From: Candidatus Burkholderia pumila
GTDB taxonomy: Bacteria; Pseudomonadota; Gammaproteobacteria; Burkholderiales; Burkholderiaceae
Assembly (NCBI GenBank): GCA_001045575.1
Contig: LELG01000004.1
Location: 1-37,528 of the forward strand
DNA: 37,528 bases
Direction: 5' to 3'
Shown: positions 10,405 through 17,953 of the stretch, piece by piece
Layout of the letters: every line of letters begins with the position of its first letter
Position numbering within the stretch: position 1 is the stretch's first letter
Program-made: the position numbers and the translations under genes
The notes under the pieces: generated by a model
Seen by the model: the letters and a program-made list of their open reading frames with translations, nothing else
Databases searched by the model: none
What the model was told of the DNA's origin: nothing

Positions 10405-11211
10405 ATGACCACACAAACCGCCGACGCGCTCACGCTCTACGGCCAGGCGTTTCCGAGCCGCGTGCTGCTCGGCACATCGCGCTATCCGTCGCTGCAATCG
10501 TTGTCCGATTCCATCGATGCCGCGCGCCCCAGTATGGTGACCGTCGCGCTGCGGCGTCAATCCGAGAAGGGCGAAGCCGGGTTTTTCGATGTCCTGAAGC
10601 GCCACGGCGTCGCGCTCCTGCCGAACACGGCTGGTTGCCAGAGCGTCGATGAAGTGCTGACGACGGCCTACATGGCGCGCGAAGTGTTCGATACGCCGTG
10701 GATCAAGCTCGAACTCATCGGCGACGACTATACGTTGCAGCCGGACCCGATCGGCCTCGTCGAAGCAGCGGCGAAACTGATCCGCGACGGCTTCAAGGTG
10801 CTGCCTTACTGCACGGAAGATCTGGTGATCGGCCGGCGTCTGCTCGATGCCGGTTGCGAAGCGCTGATGCCGTGGGGCGCACCCATCGGCACGGGAAAGG
10901 GCGTGACGAATCCGTACGGACTGCGGATCTTGCGCGAGCGCCTGCCGGACGTTCCATTGATCGTCGATGCCGGTCTCGGAGTGCCGTCGCACGCGTGTCA
11001 GGTGATGGAGTGGGGCTTCAACGGCGTGCTGCTGAACACGGCGGTTTCGCAGGCGACGTTTCCGCCGCAGATGGCACGCGCCTTTGCGATCGGCATTGAA
11101 GCAGGCCGCACGGCGTTCCTCGCGGGCCCGATGGCCGAACGTGATAGCGCGCAGGCGAGCACGCCGGTCGTCGGCATGCCGTTCTGGCATCAGGACGGAG
11201 GTGTGGCATGA
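10405..11211 (+). CDS. thiG: Thiazole synthase
   Basis: ThiG condenses deoxyxylulose phosphate, dehydroglycine and ThiS-bound sulphur into the thiazole phosphate of thiamine. The 268-residue chain fits a TIM barrel. It has the start LLGTSRYPS, the segment LLPNTAGCQ, the region WIKLELIGDD with the lysine expected to form the Schiff base, and the phosphate-binding region VPLIVDAGLGVPSHACQVMEWG. The end overlaps the start of thiE by four bases, indicating translational coupling. No damage seen. Confidence 0.96.
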   Translation: MTTQTADALTLYGQAFPSRVLLGTSRYPSLQSLSDSIDAARPSMVTVALRRQSEKGEAGFFDVLKRHGVALLPNTAGCQSVDEVLTTAYMAREVFDTPWIKLELIGDDYTLQPDPIGLVEAAAKLIRDGFKVLPYCTEDLVIGRRLLDAGCEALMPWGAPIGTGKGVTNPYGLRILRERLPDVPLIVDAGLGVPSHACQVMEWGFNGVLLNTAVSQATFPPQMARAFAIGIEAGRTAFLAGPMAERDSAQASTPVVGMPFWHQDGGVA

Positions 11212-12311
11212 GTTTGCTCGGACGTGAAGTGTTCTGGCCGCCGGCGGACGAGTTGACCGAAGTTGCGGAAAAGATTCGCGCGCGGTTGGGCGAATGGCCG
11301 GCGGCATCGACGCGCTGGCGCATCTGCCTGACGATGCCGGACGCGCCTGGCGCTCAGGATTTGATTGTCTTCACCGAACCGCGCTCTGAAAACTTCTCCG
11401 TTGGGGAAGCGGCGGTAATCGAAGCGTACGGCGGTCGTGCCGTGTTCAACCGCGCCGACGCATGCTACGCGCTCGAAGGCGAATGGTCGGATAATTGGCT
11501 GGACGCGCTCGCCGCATTCCTCGACTGCAATTTCGATCCGCACGACGCGTTGGTTCTCGCCATGGCGTGGCGCTCGGGCGACGAACAGAAAGACGACGCG
11601 TGGCCAACCGATTTCGCAACGTTCCCGCGCGTTGCCGACTTGCCGCTCGCGCCGGAGTCTGCGTTTCCGTCGTGTCCAGATGCGTTGGGCCTCTATCCCG
11701 TTCTGCCAGCCGCCGAATGGGTCGAACGCGTGCTCGATCTCGATGTCTGTACCGCGCAGCTCCGCCGCAAAACCACTGACGTCGCTGATCTGAAGCAGGA
11801 AATCGAACGATCGGTCGCGGCGGGGCGCAAGCATCAGGCGCAGCTTTTCATCAACGATCACTGGCGCGAAGCAATCGATGCGGGCGCATACGGTGTGCAT
11901 CTCGGTCAGGAAGACGTCGAAGTCTCGGATCTGAATGCCATCGTGCGCGCCGGTCTGCGCCTCGGCCTGTCGACGCACGGTTATTACGAGATGCTGCGTG
12001 CGTTGCACTTCCGTCCAAGCTATCTCGCGCTTGGCGCCGTCTTCCCGACGACGACCAAAGTCATGCCGACGAAGCCTCAAGGCCTCGCGCGCTTGCAGCG
12101 ATACGTGGCGTTGTTGAAGGGTCGCGTGCCGCTCGTGGCGATTGGTGGCATCGACGGGAAAGTGTTGCCGGATGTGCTTTCGACGGGCGTCGGCAGCGCC
12201 GCGGTCGTGCGCGCCGTGACCGAAGCGCCGGACACCGAAACAGCAGTCTCGGCGCTGCGACAGACTTTTGCAAGTCTCAATGCTGAAAAAAATTCCGAAA
12301 TAGGCAGGTAA
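11208..12311 (+). CDS. thiE: Thiamine-phosphate synthase with long N-terminal extension
   Basis: The C-terminal part, from about residue 160, is a ThiE domain joining thiazole phosphate and HMP pyrophosphate into thiamine phosphate. Visible pieces are TAQLRRKT (183-190), the FINDHWREAIDAGAYGVHLG segment and the GGI phosphate-binding region near the end. The total of 367 residues is well above the ~210 of single-domain ThiE. The first ~155 residues form an extension I cannot assign. I recall long ThiE proteins in Burkholderia relatives, so this may be a lineage trait and not a fusion artefact. The start overlaps the thiG stop (ATGA). Confidence 0.92.
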   Translation: MSLLGREVFWPPADELTEVAEKIRARLGEWPAASTRWRICLTMPDAPGAQDLIVFTEPRSENFSVGEAAVIEAYGGRAVFNRADACYALEGEWSDNWLDALAAFLDCNFDPHDALVLAMAWRSGDEQKDDAWPTDFATFPRVADLPLAPESAFPSCPDALGLYPVLPAAEWVERVLDLDVCTAQLRRKTTDVADLKQEIERSVAAGRKHQAQLFINDHWREAIDAGAYGVHLGQEDVEVSDLNAIVRAGLRLGLSTHGYYEMLRALHFRPSYLALGAVFPTTTKVMPTKPQGLARLQRYVALLKGRVPLVAIGGIDGKVLPDVLSTGVGSAAVVRAVTEAPDTETAVSALRQTFASLNAEKNSEIGR

Positions 12312-12344
12312 GGCCTAGGCAAAGCATCGATTGTGCGCAGGCCC

Positions 12345-12350
12345 TATAAT
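12345..12350 (+). promoter_or_regulatory. Candidate -10 element (TATAAT) before mlaF
   Basis: A perfect TATAAT lies between the thiE stop (12311) and the proposed mlaF start (12385). No good -35 hexamer sits at the usual distance, so this is only a candidate start point for the mla operon. Confidence 0.4.
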
Positions 12351-12384
12351 TCGCGCTTTTGCGTCCATCGGAATTGCTTACCCA

Positions 12385-13200
12385 GTGCTTGCCTCAACAG
12401 AGACTCTGCTAGAGCTGCGCGACGTCGACTTCGGTTACGGCGGCCGGCTCGTTCTGTCGAACCTGAACATGCGTTTCATGCGTGGGCAGGTCGTCGCGGT
12501 CATGGGCGGCTCGGGCTGCGGCAAGACAACGACGCTGCGGCTGATCGGCGGTCTCGTGAAGGCGAATCGCGGTCAGGTCATGTTCGGCGGCCAGGACGTC
12601 GGCGCGCAGACGCGCGACGGTCTCTACGCGCTGCGCCGGAAAATGGGCATGCTGTTTCAGTTCGGCGCGTTGTTCACGGATCAGACGGTTTTCGAAAACG
12701 TCGCGTTTCCGTTGCGCGAGCACACGGACCTGCCGGAAGACCTCATCCGCGATCTCGTGCTCATGAAGCTCAACGCCGTCGGCCTGCGCGGCGCGCGCGA
12801 TCTGGCGCCGTCTGAGATTTCGGGCGGCATGACGCGTCGCGTGGCGCTGGCGCGCGCCATCGCGCTCGATCCCGAACTCATGATGTACGACGAACCGTTC
12901 GCCGGTCTCGATCCCATTTCGCTCGGCATCACCGCGAAACTCATCCGCACGCTCAATGACGCGCTCGGCGCCACGTCGATCATCGTGTCGCATGACGTGC
13001 CGGAGACGTTTTCCATCGCGGATTACGTGTACTTCGTTGCGAACGGCGGCATTCACGCGGAAGGCACGCCGGCGCAATTGCGCGCGTCGGAAGATCCCAC
13101 GGTGCGGCAGTTTATCGACGGGACGCCGGACGGCCCGTTCAGATTTCATTACGCGAGTCAGTCGCTCGCGGCGGATTTCGGCATTGGAGGACAGGCATGA
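12385..13200 (+). CDS. mlaF: Mla phospholipid transport ATPase
   Basis: MlaF powers the inner-membrane MlaFEDB complex, which moves phospholipids between the inner membrane and the periplasmic carrier MlaC. The 271-residue protein has Walker A GGSGCGKTT (about 41-49), the Mla-type signature SGGMTRR and Walker B LMMYDEPFAGLD. The GTG at 12385 gives the typical start MLASTETLLELRDVDFGYG; an open TTG at 12331 would add an unlikely leader that spans the candidate promoter. The gene overlaps mlaE by four bases. Intact by eye. Confidence 0.95.
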   Translation: MLASTETLLELRDVDFGYGGRLVLSNLNMRFMRGQVVAVMGGSGCGKTTTLRLIGGLVKANRGQVMFGGQDVGAQTRDGLYALRRKMGMLFQFGALFTDQTVFENVAFPLREHTDLPEDLIRDLVLMKLNAVGLRGARDLAPSEISGGMTRRVALARAIALDPELMMYDEPFAGLDPISLGITAKLIRTLNDALGATSIIVSHDVPETFSIADYVYFVANGGIHAEGTPAQLRASEDPTVRQFIDGTPDGPFRFHYASQSLAADFGIGGQA

Positions 13201-13964
13201 TCAGCTCGCTCGGACGCTGGGTACTCGACGGTTTCGGCACCGCCGGTTACGCGACGCGCATGTTTCTGCGCCTCGTGCTCGAATTTTTCCCGCTGTGGCG
13301 TCGTCCGCAGCTGGTCACAAAGCAGGTTTTCTTCGTCGGCAATTACTCGTTCGTCATCGTCGCGGTGTCGGGCCTGTTCGTTGGCTTCGTGCTAGGGCTT
13401 CAGGGCTATTACACGCTGAGCCGCTACGGTTCGGAGGAAGCGCTCGGGCTGCTGGTCGCATTGTCTCTGGTGCGCGAACTCGGGCCGGTCGTCACGGCGC
13501 TGCTGTTCGCCGGGCGCGCGGGCACGTCGCTGACTGCTGAAATCGGTCTGATGAAAACCGGCGAGCAATTGACCGCCATGGAAATGATGGCGGTCGATCC
13601 CATGAAATTCGTGATGGCCCCGCGCATGTGGGCGGGCATTATCGCCATGCCGCTGCTGGCGGGCATATTCAGCGCGGTCGGCATTCTCGGCAGCTATATC
13701 GTTGGTGCCATGCTGATCGGCGTCGATCCGGGCGTGTTCTGGTCGCAGATGCAAGGCGGCGTGGATGTATGGCGCGACGTCGGCAACGGTGTCATCAAGA
13801 GCGCGGTGTTCGGTTTCGCGGCGACGTTCATCGCGTTGTTCCAGGGCTACGAAGCCCGGCCTACGCCGGAAGGCGTATCGCGTGCGACGACCAAGACTGT
13901 CGTGTACGCGTCGCTCGCCGTGCTCAGTCTCGATTTCCTGCTGACCGCGCTGATGTTCAGCTGA
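13197..13964 (+). CDS. mlaE: Mla phospholipid transport permease
   Basis: MlaE is the inner-membrane permease (MlaE/DUF140 family) of the phospholipid transporter. The 255-residue chain has about five hydrophobic segments and the conserved region VRELGPVVTALLFAGRAGTS followed by EIGLMKTGEQLTAMEMM, typical of the family coupling helix. Its ATG overlaps the mlaF stop (ATGA), so the two are translationally coupled. mlaD follows after about 80 bases. Confidence 0.96.
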   Translation: MISSLGRWVLDGFGTAGYATRMFLRLVLEFFPLWRRPQLVTKQVFFVGNYSFVIVAVSGLFVGFVLGLQGYYTLSRYGSEEALGLLVALSLVRELGPVVTALLFAGRAGTSLTAEIGLMKTGEQLTAMEMMAVDPMKFVMAPRMWAGIIAMPLLAGIFSAVGILGSYIVGAMLIGVDPGVFWSQMQGGVDVWRDVGNGVIKSAVFGFAATFIALFQGYEARPTPEGVSRATTKTVVYASLAVLSLDFLLTALMFS

Positions 13965-14043
13965 CGGCAGCTGACTAGCGGGCGTTGTGAAGGCCACATA
14001 CCGTCACACGCGCGCTGCGGCAAGATTTTCATTGAGGAAGACG

Positions 14044-14631
14044 ATGAAAAAGACTGCTCTCGACTTTTGGGTCGGCCTCTTCGTAGTGCTCGGTTTCGTG
14101 GCGATGCTTTTTCTCGCGCTGAAAGCCGGCAACATGAGTTCGCTGTCGTTTCAGCCGGCCTACGCGGTGAAGCTGAAGTTCGACAATATCGGCGGGTTGA
14201 AGGTACGTGCGCCGGTGAAGAGCGCGGGCGTGACGGTCGGGCGCGTCGGTTCGATCGGCTTCGATCAGAGCACGTTCCAGGCTGTCGTGACCATCGACAT
14301 CGACAAGCAATACCAGTTTCCGGACGATTCGTCGGCGAAGATCCTGACCTCCGGTCTGCTCGGTGAGCAGTACATCGGTCTGGAGCCGGGCGGCGATGAT
14401 CAGATGCTGGAGAACGGCGGTACCATCACCATGACGCAATCGGCGGTGGTGCTCGAAAACCTGATCGGCCAGTTCCTGTACAACAAGGCGGCGGATTCGG
14501 GCGCATCGAAGGCGCCATCGGCACCCGCTGCGGCAGCGCCTGCACTCGCGCCGGCGTTCCCGGGGGCGGCAAGCGCCATGGGCGCATCGCCTGCGGCGGC
14601 TGCCAGCTCGGCTTCCGGATCGGCGGAATAA
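14044..14631 (+). CDS. mlaD: Mla substrate-binding MCE protein
   Basis: MlaD is a single-pass inner-membrane protein whose periplasmic MCE domain forms a hexameric ring for lipid passage. The 195 residues show an N-terminal membrane helix (about 8-27), then the MCE domain. That domain contains the FDNIGGLKVRAPVKSAGVTVG segment (read in parts) and the ILTSGLLGEQYIGLEPGG motif. The C-terminal tail is rich in Ala, Pro and Ser and probably unstructured. I chose the ATG at 14044, which has GAGGAAG upstream; an open GTG at 13987 would add an odd leader. It lies 11 bases before mlaA. Confidence 0.94.
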   Translation: MKKTALDFWVGLFVVLGFVAMLFLALKAGNMSSLSFQPAYAVKLKFDNIGGLKVRAPVKSAGVTVGRVGSIGFDQSTFQAVVTIDIDKQYQFPDDSSAKILTSGLLGEQYIGLEPGGDDQMLENGGTITMTQSAVVLENLIGQFLYNKAADSGASKAPSAPAAAAPALAPAFPGAASAMGASPAAAASSASGSAE

Positions 14632-14642
14632 GGAGAAACAAC

Positions 14643-15518
14643 ATGCACGCGTTTGGGATACGACGCGCGATCGTCGCTCTAACGACTGCCGCGCTATTTG
14701 CCGGCTGCGCGACGGTGACGACGCCGACCAAAGGCGATCCGTTCGAAAGCTACAACCGTACGATGTTCACGATCAACGACACGATCGACCAGTACGCGTT
14801 GAAGCCGGTCGCACAAGGTTACGTATGGGCTGTGCCGGAGCCGGTGCGCAACAGCGTCACCAATTTCTTCTCGAATATCGGCGATGTCTATATTGCCGCG
14901 AACAACCTCTTGCAGTTGAAGATTGCGGACGGCGTGTCGGACATCATGCGCGTGGCAATCAACACGGTCTTCGGCGTCGGCGGTCTGTTCGACGTCGCCA
15001 CGGTTGCGAAGCTACCCAAGCACGCGGGCGATTTCGGCTTGACGCTCGGCCATTACGGCGTGCCGTCGGGTCCGTATCTGGTACTGCCGCTGCTCGGACC
15101 GAGCACGGTGCGGGATACGTCGGGTCTCGTCGTTGATTATTTCGGCAATTCGTTGACCGAGGTGTCGCCGGATTCCGTGTCGTGGGCGCTGTATGGCGTG
15201 AACCTCGTCAACACGCGCGCGAATCTGCTGAACGCGACGAACCTGCTTTCGGGCGCAGCGCTCGACAAGTATTCGTTCGTGCGTAACACGTATCTGCAAC
15301 GCCGCCAGTATCTGATTTTGGGCGATAGCGGCAACGTGCCGCTGCCGAACTACAACGAGGAAGGCACGCATGCGGCAACGCCTGCGGCGACATCGGGCGC
15401 GGTTCCTGCGTCTGGCACCGCTGCCGCACCGAATCCCGCAAGCCACACGACCGTGCCGGGCAACCAGTACGTGCCGTCGCGTGCGCCGCCCAGATTCCCT
15501 TCGTTCCGCTTGCGTTGA
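14643..15518 (+). CDS. mlaA: Outer-membrane phospholipid-removing lipoprotein MlaA (VacJ)
   Basis: MlaA sits in the outer membrane and removes mislocalised phospholipids, handing them to MlaC. The 291-residue protein begins with a lipoprotein signal peptide ending in the lipobox LFAGC (Cys22). The VacJ core follows, with DPFESYNRTMFTINDTIDQ and GHYGVPSGPYLVLPLLGPST visible (the second read in parts). The C-terminal ~55 residues are low-complexity Ala/Pro/Thr. In E. coli mlaA lies away from mlaFEDCB; here it sits between mlaD and mlaC, so the whole pathway is in one operon. Confidence 0.95.
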   Translation: MHAFGIRRAIVALTTAALFAGCATVTTPTKGDPFESYNRTMFTINDTIDQYALKPVAQGYVWAVPEPVRNSVTNFFSNIGDVYIAANNLLQLKIADGVSDIMRVAINTVFGVGGLFDVATVAKLPKHAGDFGLTLGHYGVPSGPYLVLPLLGPSTVRDTSGLVVDYFGNSLTEVSPDSVSWALYGVNLVNTRANLLNATNLLSGAALDKYSFVRNTYLQRRQYLILGDSGNVPLPNYNEEGTHAATPAATSGAVPASGTAAAPNPASHTTVPGNQYVPSRAPPRFPSFRLR

Positions 15519-15632
15519 GTGCATTGGCGCTAATAAAAAGCGGTAACATTTTTGACAGATTTGCCGGGTGCCCCGCCTGAACTCACGTCGGCGTGCGCGC
15601 TCAAATCGAAGCCACTTTTTGCAGGGTAAGCG

Positions 15633-16262
15633 ATGAAAAAACTGTTCCTTCTCCCGATCCTCGCCATGTTCCTGGCCTTTTGCGGCAGCGCACAGGCGCA
15701 ATCCGTGGACACGAGCAATCCGGACACGCTGATCAAGACCGTCACGCAGCAAGTGCTGGATCAGATCAAGTCCGACAAGAGCATTCAACAGGGCGACATC
15801 AACGAGATTACCAAGCTCGTCAACGAAAAGGTTCTTCCGTACACGGATTTCATACGCACCACGCGTCTGGTTATGGGCCGCAGCTGGAATTCGGCGACGC
15901 CGGAACAGCAAAAGCAGATCGTCGAGCAGTTTAAGATGCTGCTGATCCGCACTTACTCGGGCGCGCTCGCGCAAGTGCGCAACCAGACCATCCAGTACAA
16001 GCCGTTCCGCGCATCGCTGGACGACACGGACGTCGTGGTCCGCTCGGTCGTGATGAACAACGGTTCGCCGGTCGAACTCGACTATCGTCTGTACAAGACG
16101 GCGCAAGGCTGGCGGGTGTACGACATCAACGTGCTCGGCGCATGGCTCATTCAGGCGTATCAACAGCAGTTCAACGAGCAGATCCAGCAGCATGGCGTGA
16201 ATGGCCTCGTGCAATTCCTCACGCAGCGTAACCAGCAGCTTGCGAACGGCAAGGCATCGTGA
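15633..16262 (+). CDS. mlaC: Periplasmic phospholipid carrier MlaC
   Basis: MlaC ferries phospholipid across the periplasm between MlaA and the MlaFEDB complex. The 209-residue chain starts with a Sec signal peptide (charged MKK, hydrophobic stretch, AQA cleavage site near residue 23). It continues with the family pattern (LVNEKVLPYTDFIRTTRLVMG, read in parts) and the YDINVLGAWLIQAY segment near the end. A ribosome site (GCAGGG) precedes the ATG. The stop overlaps the GTG start of mlaB. Intact. Confidence 0.95.
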   Translation: MKKLFLLPILAMFLAFCGSAQAQSVDTSNPDTLIKTVTQQVLDQIKSDKSIQQGDINEITKLVNEKVLPYTDFIRTTRLVMGRSWNSATPEQQKQIVEQFKMLLIRTYSGALAQVRNQTIQYKPFRASLDDTDVVVRSVVMNNGSPVELDYRLYKTAQGWRVYDINVLGAWLIQAYQQQFNEQIQQHGVNGLVQFLTQRNQQLANGKAS

Positions 16263-16549
16263 GCAACGCTGCATCCGCAAGCGGCCGTTTTCAGACGGCC
16301 GCCACGCTGACCCACGAGAGCGCGAAGGCCGCGCTCGACGCGGGTCTGTCGCGCATTGCGGCGAGCGCAACGGAGGTCGATTGCGCGCCGCTTACGCAAT
16401 TCGATTCGTCCGCGCTCGCCGTGCTGCTCGCATGGCAGCGCGCCACGACCGCGCGCGCTGCCGCGCTCGGCATCGTCAATGTTCCTTCCGGGCTGGCCAG
16501 TCTTGCGCAAGCCTACGGCGTCGATACGCTCCTCACCTTCCGAAATTGA
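16259..16549 (+). CDS. mlaB: STAS-domain protein MlaB
   Basis: MlaB is a cytoplasmic STAS-domain protein that binds MlaF and is needed for transporter assembly. The 96-residue chain has the STAS pattern, with VDCAPLTQFDSSALAVLLAW containing the conserved D-S-S/A-x-L segment, and ends in a helix before VDTLLTF. The GTG start overlaps the mlaC stop (GTGA), giving translational coupling. It is the last mla gene before the decayed ABC-2 pair. Confidence 0.9.
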   Translation: MSNAASASGRFQTAATLTHESAKAALDAGLSRIAASATEVDCAPLTQFDSSALAVLLAWQRATTARAAALGIVNVPSGLASLAQAYGVDTLLTFRN

Positions 16550-16638
16550 TCCTGCACTGATTCAACTCAGTCGCAACGGCGAAGCGTTCCTTCGCCGCCA
16601 AGTAGATCCCTCCAAAGTCGGCACCAGTGGCTTTGTCC

Positions 16639-16644
16639 TATAAT
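16639..16644 (+). promoter_or_regulatory. Candidate -10 element (TATAAT) before the decayed ABC-2 genes
   Basis: A perfect TATAAT lies in the 205-base gap between mlaB and the ATPase remnant, without a clear -35. If active, it would now mainly serve ibaG and murA. A GAGGAGG ribosome-site-like motif follows near 16721. Confidence 0.35.
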
Positions 16645-16754
16645 CAAACGGTTTTTTCGCGGCCCGAACCCGGCCCTTTTTCGATCGAGCCCGGGTCTGT
16701 GAGACGTCATCCGCACAATCGAGGAGGCGCCGCTGCCGATGCGTGCGCACACTC

Positions 16755-17083
16755 ATGTCAGCCGTAGAAATCCGAAACGTCAAGAAGCGCTACAAGGATC
16801 TTCAGGCGCTCAAAGGCGTAAGCCTCTCGATGGAGGATGGCGAGTTCTTCGGCCTGCTCGGCCCGAACGGCGCCGGCAGCAAGACCACGCTGATCAGCAT
16901 CCTCGCCGGACTCGCCCGCGCCGATAGCGGCAGCATTTCCGTTCGCGGCCACGATGTCGTCAGCGAGTTCCATGCGGCGCGGCGCGCGCTCGGCGTCGTG
17001 CCATTCAGTCGGACTATTTCGGCCTGGGCAACAACGACGACTCGATCGATGAAGTCATGGCCAATCTCGACCTCACCGAGTGA
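16755..17083 (+). pseudogene. ABC-2 type transporter ATPase, decayed N-terminal remnant
   Basis: The first ~80 residues match a drug/polysaccharide-type ABC ATPase (SAVEIRNVKKRYKDL, FFGLLGPNGAG, ISILAGLARADSGSI). Three lesions are visible. Walker A reads GPNGAGSKTT instead of GPNGAGKTT, an in-frame three-base insertion of AGC near 16878. After GVVP (near 17000) a stretch equivalent to QELVFDPFFTV is missing and the frame shifts; the lost frame resumes as DYFGLGNNDD and DEVMANLDLTE up to a stop at 17081-17083. The rest of the ATPase, including the signature, Walker B and H-loop, is absent. The remnant runs straight into a permease remnant. It cannot make a working ATPase. Confidence 0.9.
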
Positions 17084-17632
17084 GCGTGTTGCAAGAACGC
17101 GTTTGCGAACAGTTCATCGTCGCTGATTCAGTCGAAGATCACCGGCAATCTCGTGTTCGTGCTGCTGCCGCCCATCGCTCATTGGAAAAATGTTCTTCGC
17201 CTACGTGCTTGCGTCCGTCGTGCGCGGCTTGTGCGTGGGGTTGGGCATGTTCATCGTGACGATCTGGTTCATTCCGATGTCTTTCGCCGCGCCATTTTAC
17301 ATCATCGCGTGCGCCATGCTTGGTTCGGGCATTCTTGGCACGTTGGGTTTGATCGCCAGCATCTGGGCGGATAAGTTCGATCAGCTTGCTGCGTTCCAGA
17401 ACTTTCTCATCATGCCGCTGACGTGTTTTATTCGACGCATATCCTGCCGCCGCTTTGGCGCGCCGTGTTGCATCTGAATCCGTTCTTCTACATGATCGAT
17501 GGCTTCCGCTACGGTTTCTTCGGCCTGTCCGATGTGAACCCGCTGGTGAGCCTCGGCATCGTCGCCGGATTCCTGGCCGCGCTGGCGCTGATCGCCGAGC
17601 GGCTACAAGCTGCGTCATTAAACATCAAGTAA
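17083..17632 (+). pseudogene. ABC-2 type transporter permease, decayed C-terminal remnant
   Basis: Pieces of an ABC-2 permease appear in different frames. They are SVLQ, then NAFANSSSSLIQSKITGNLV, then FFAYVLASVVRGL to NFLIMPLT (from 17190), then VFYSTHILPP to FRYGFFGLSDVNP (from 17423). The N-terminal part is missing. Frameshifts lie near 17095, at the A run 17186-17190 (TGGAAAAATG where TGGGAAATG is expected), near 17422 (a loss of about 14 bases before VFYSTH) and near the end, where the usual GYKLR tail is out of frame. Membrane segments are still readable. The 5' part was lost together with the 3' part of the neighbouring ATPase gene. Confidence 0.9.
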
Positions 17633-17643
17633 AGGAGACTTCC

Positions 17644-17883
17644 ATGTTGCCGACTCCGCAGCAAGTGAAGGATTACATCGCCAATGGCCTCGCTTGCCAG
17701 CATCTCGAAGTGGAAGGAGACGGGCAGCATTTCTTTGCGACCATCGTGAGCGACGCGTTCGTCGACAAGCGCTTGATCGCGCGGCATCAACTAGTTTATG
17801 CCGCGCTTGGCGAACGCATGAAACAGGAGATTCATGCGTTGAGCATGAAGACTCTTACTCCCGACGAGTGGAAAGCGGCCTGA
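17644..17883 (+). CDS. ibaG: BolA/IbaG family protein
   Basis: This 79-residue BolA-family protein is probably a partner of monothiol glutaredoxin in iron-sulphur handling. The chain has the family pattern KRLIARHQLVYAALGERM and ends in the helix LSMKTLTPDEWKAA. AAAGGAG lies seven bases before the ATG. In E. coli the paralogue ibaG (yrbA) also lies between mlaB and murA, so the context supports IbaG rather than BolA. The gene looks intact although the two genes upstream are ruined. Confidence 0.9.
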   Translation: MLPTPQQVKDYIANGLACQHLEVEGDGQHFFATIVSDAFVDKRLIARHQLVYAALGERMKQEIHALSMKTLTPDEWKAA

Positions 17884-17953
17884 GTTCACCCGACGAAGCC
17901 AAAACAAGCCATCAGTCTCAACCAAGTAACACCGGCATCACCGGCAGGACATA

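Noticed and set aside
15012-16370. 452-codon minus-strand open frame across mlaA, mlaC and mlaB
   Set aside because: It covers three conserved genes in the opposite direction and has shadow-type composition.
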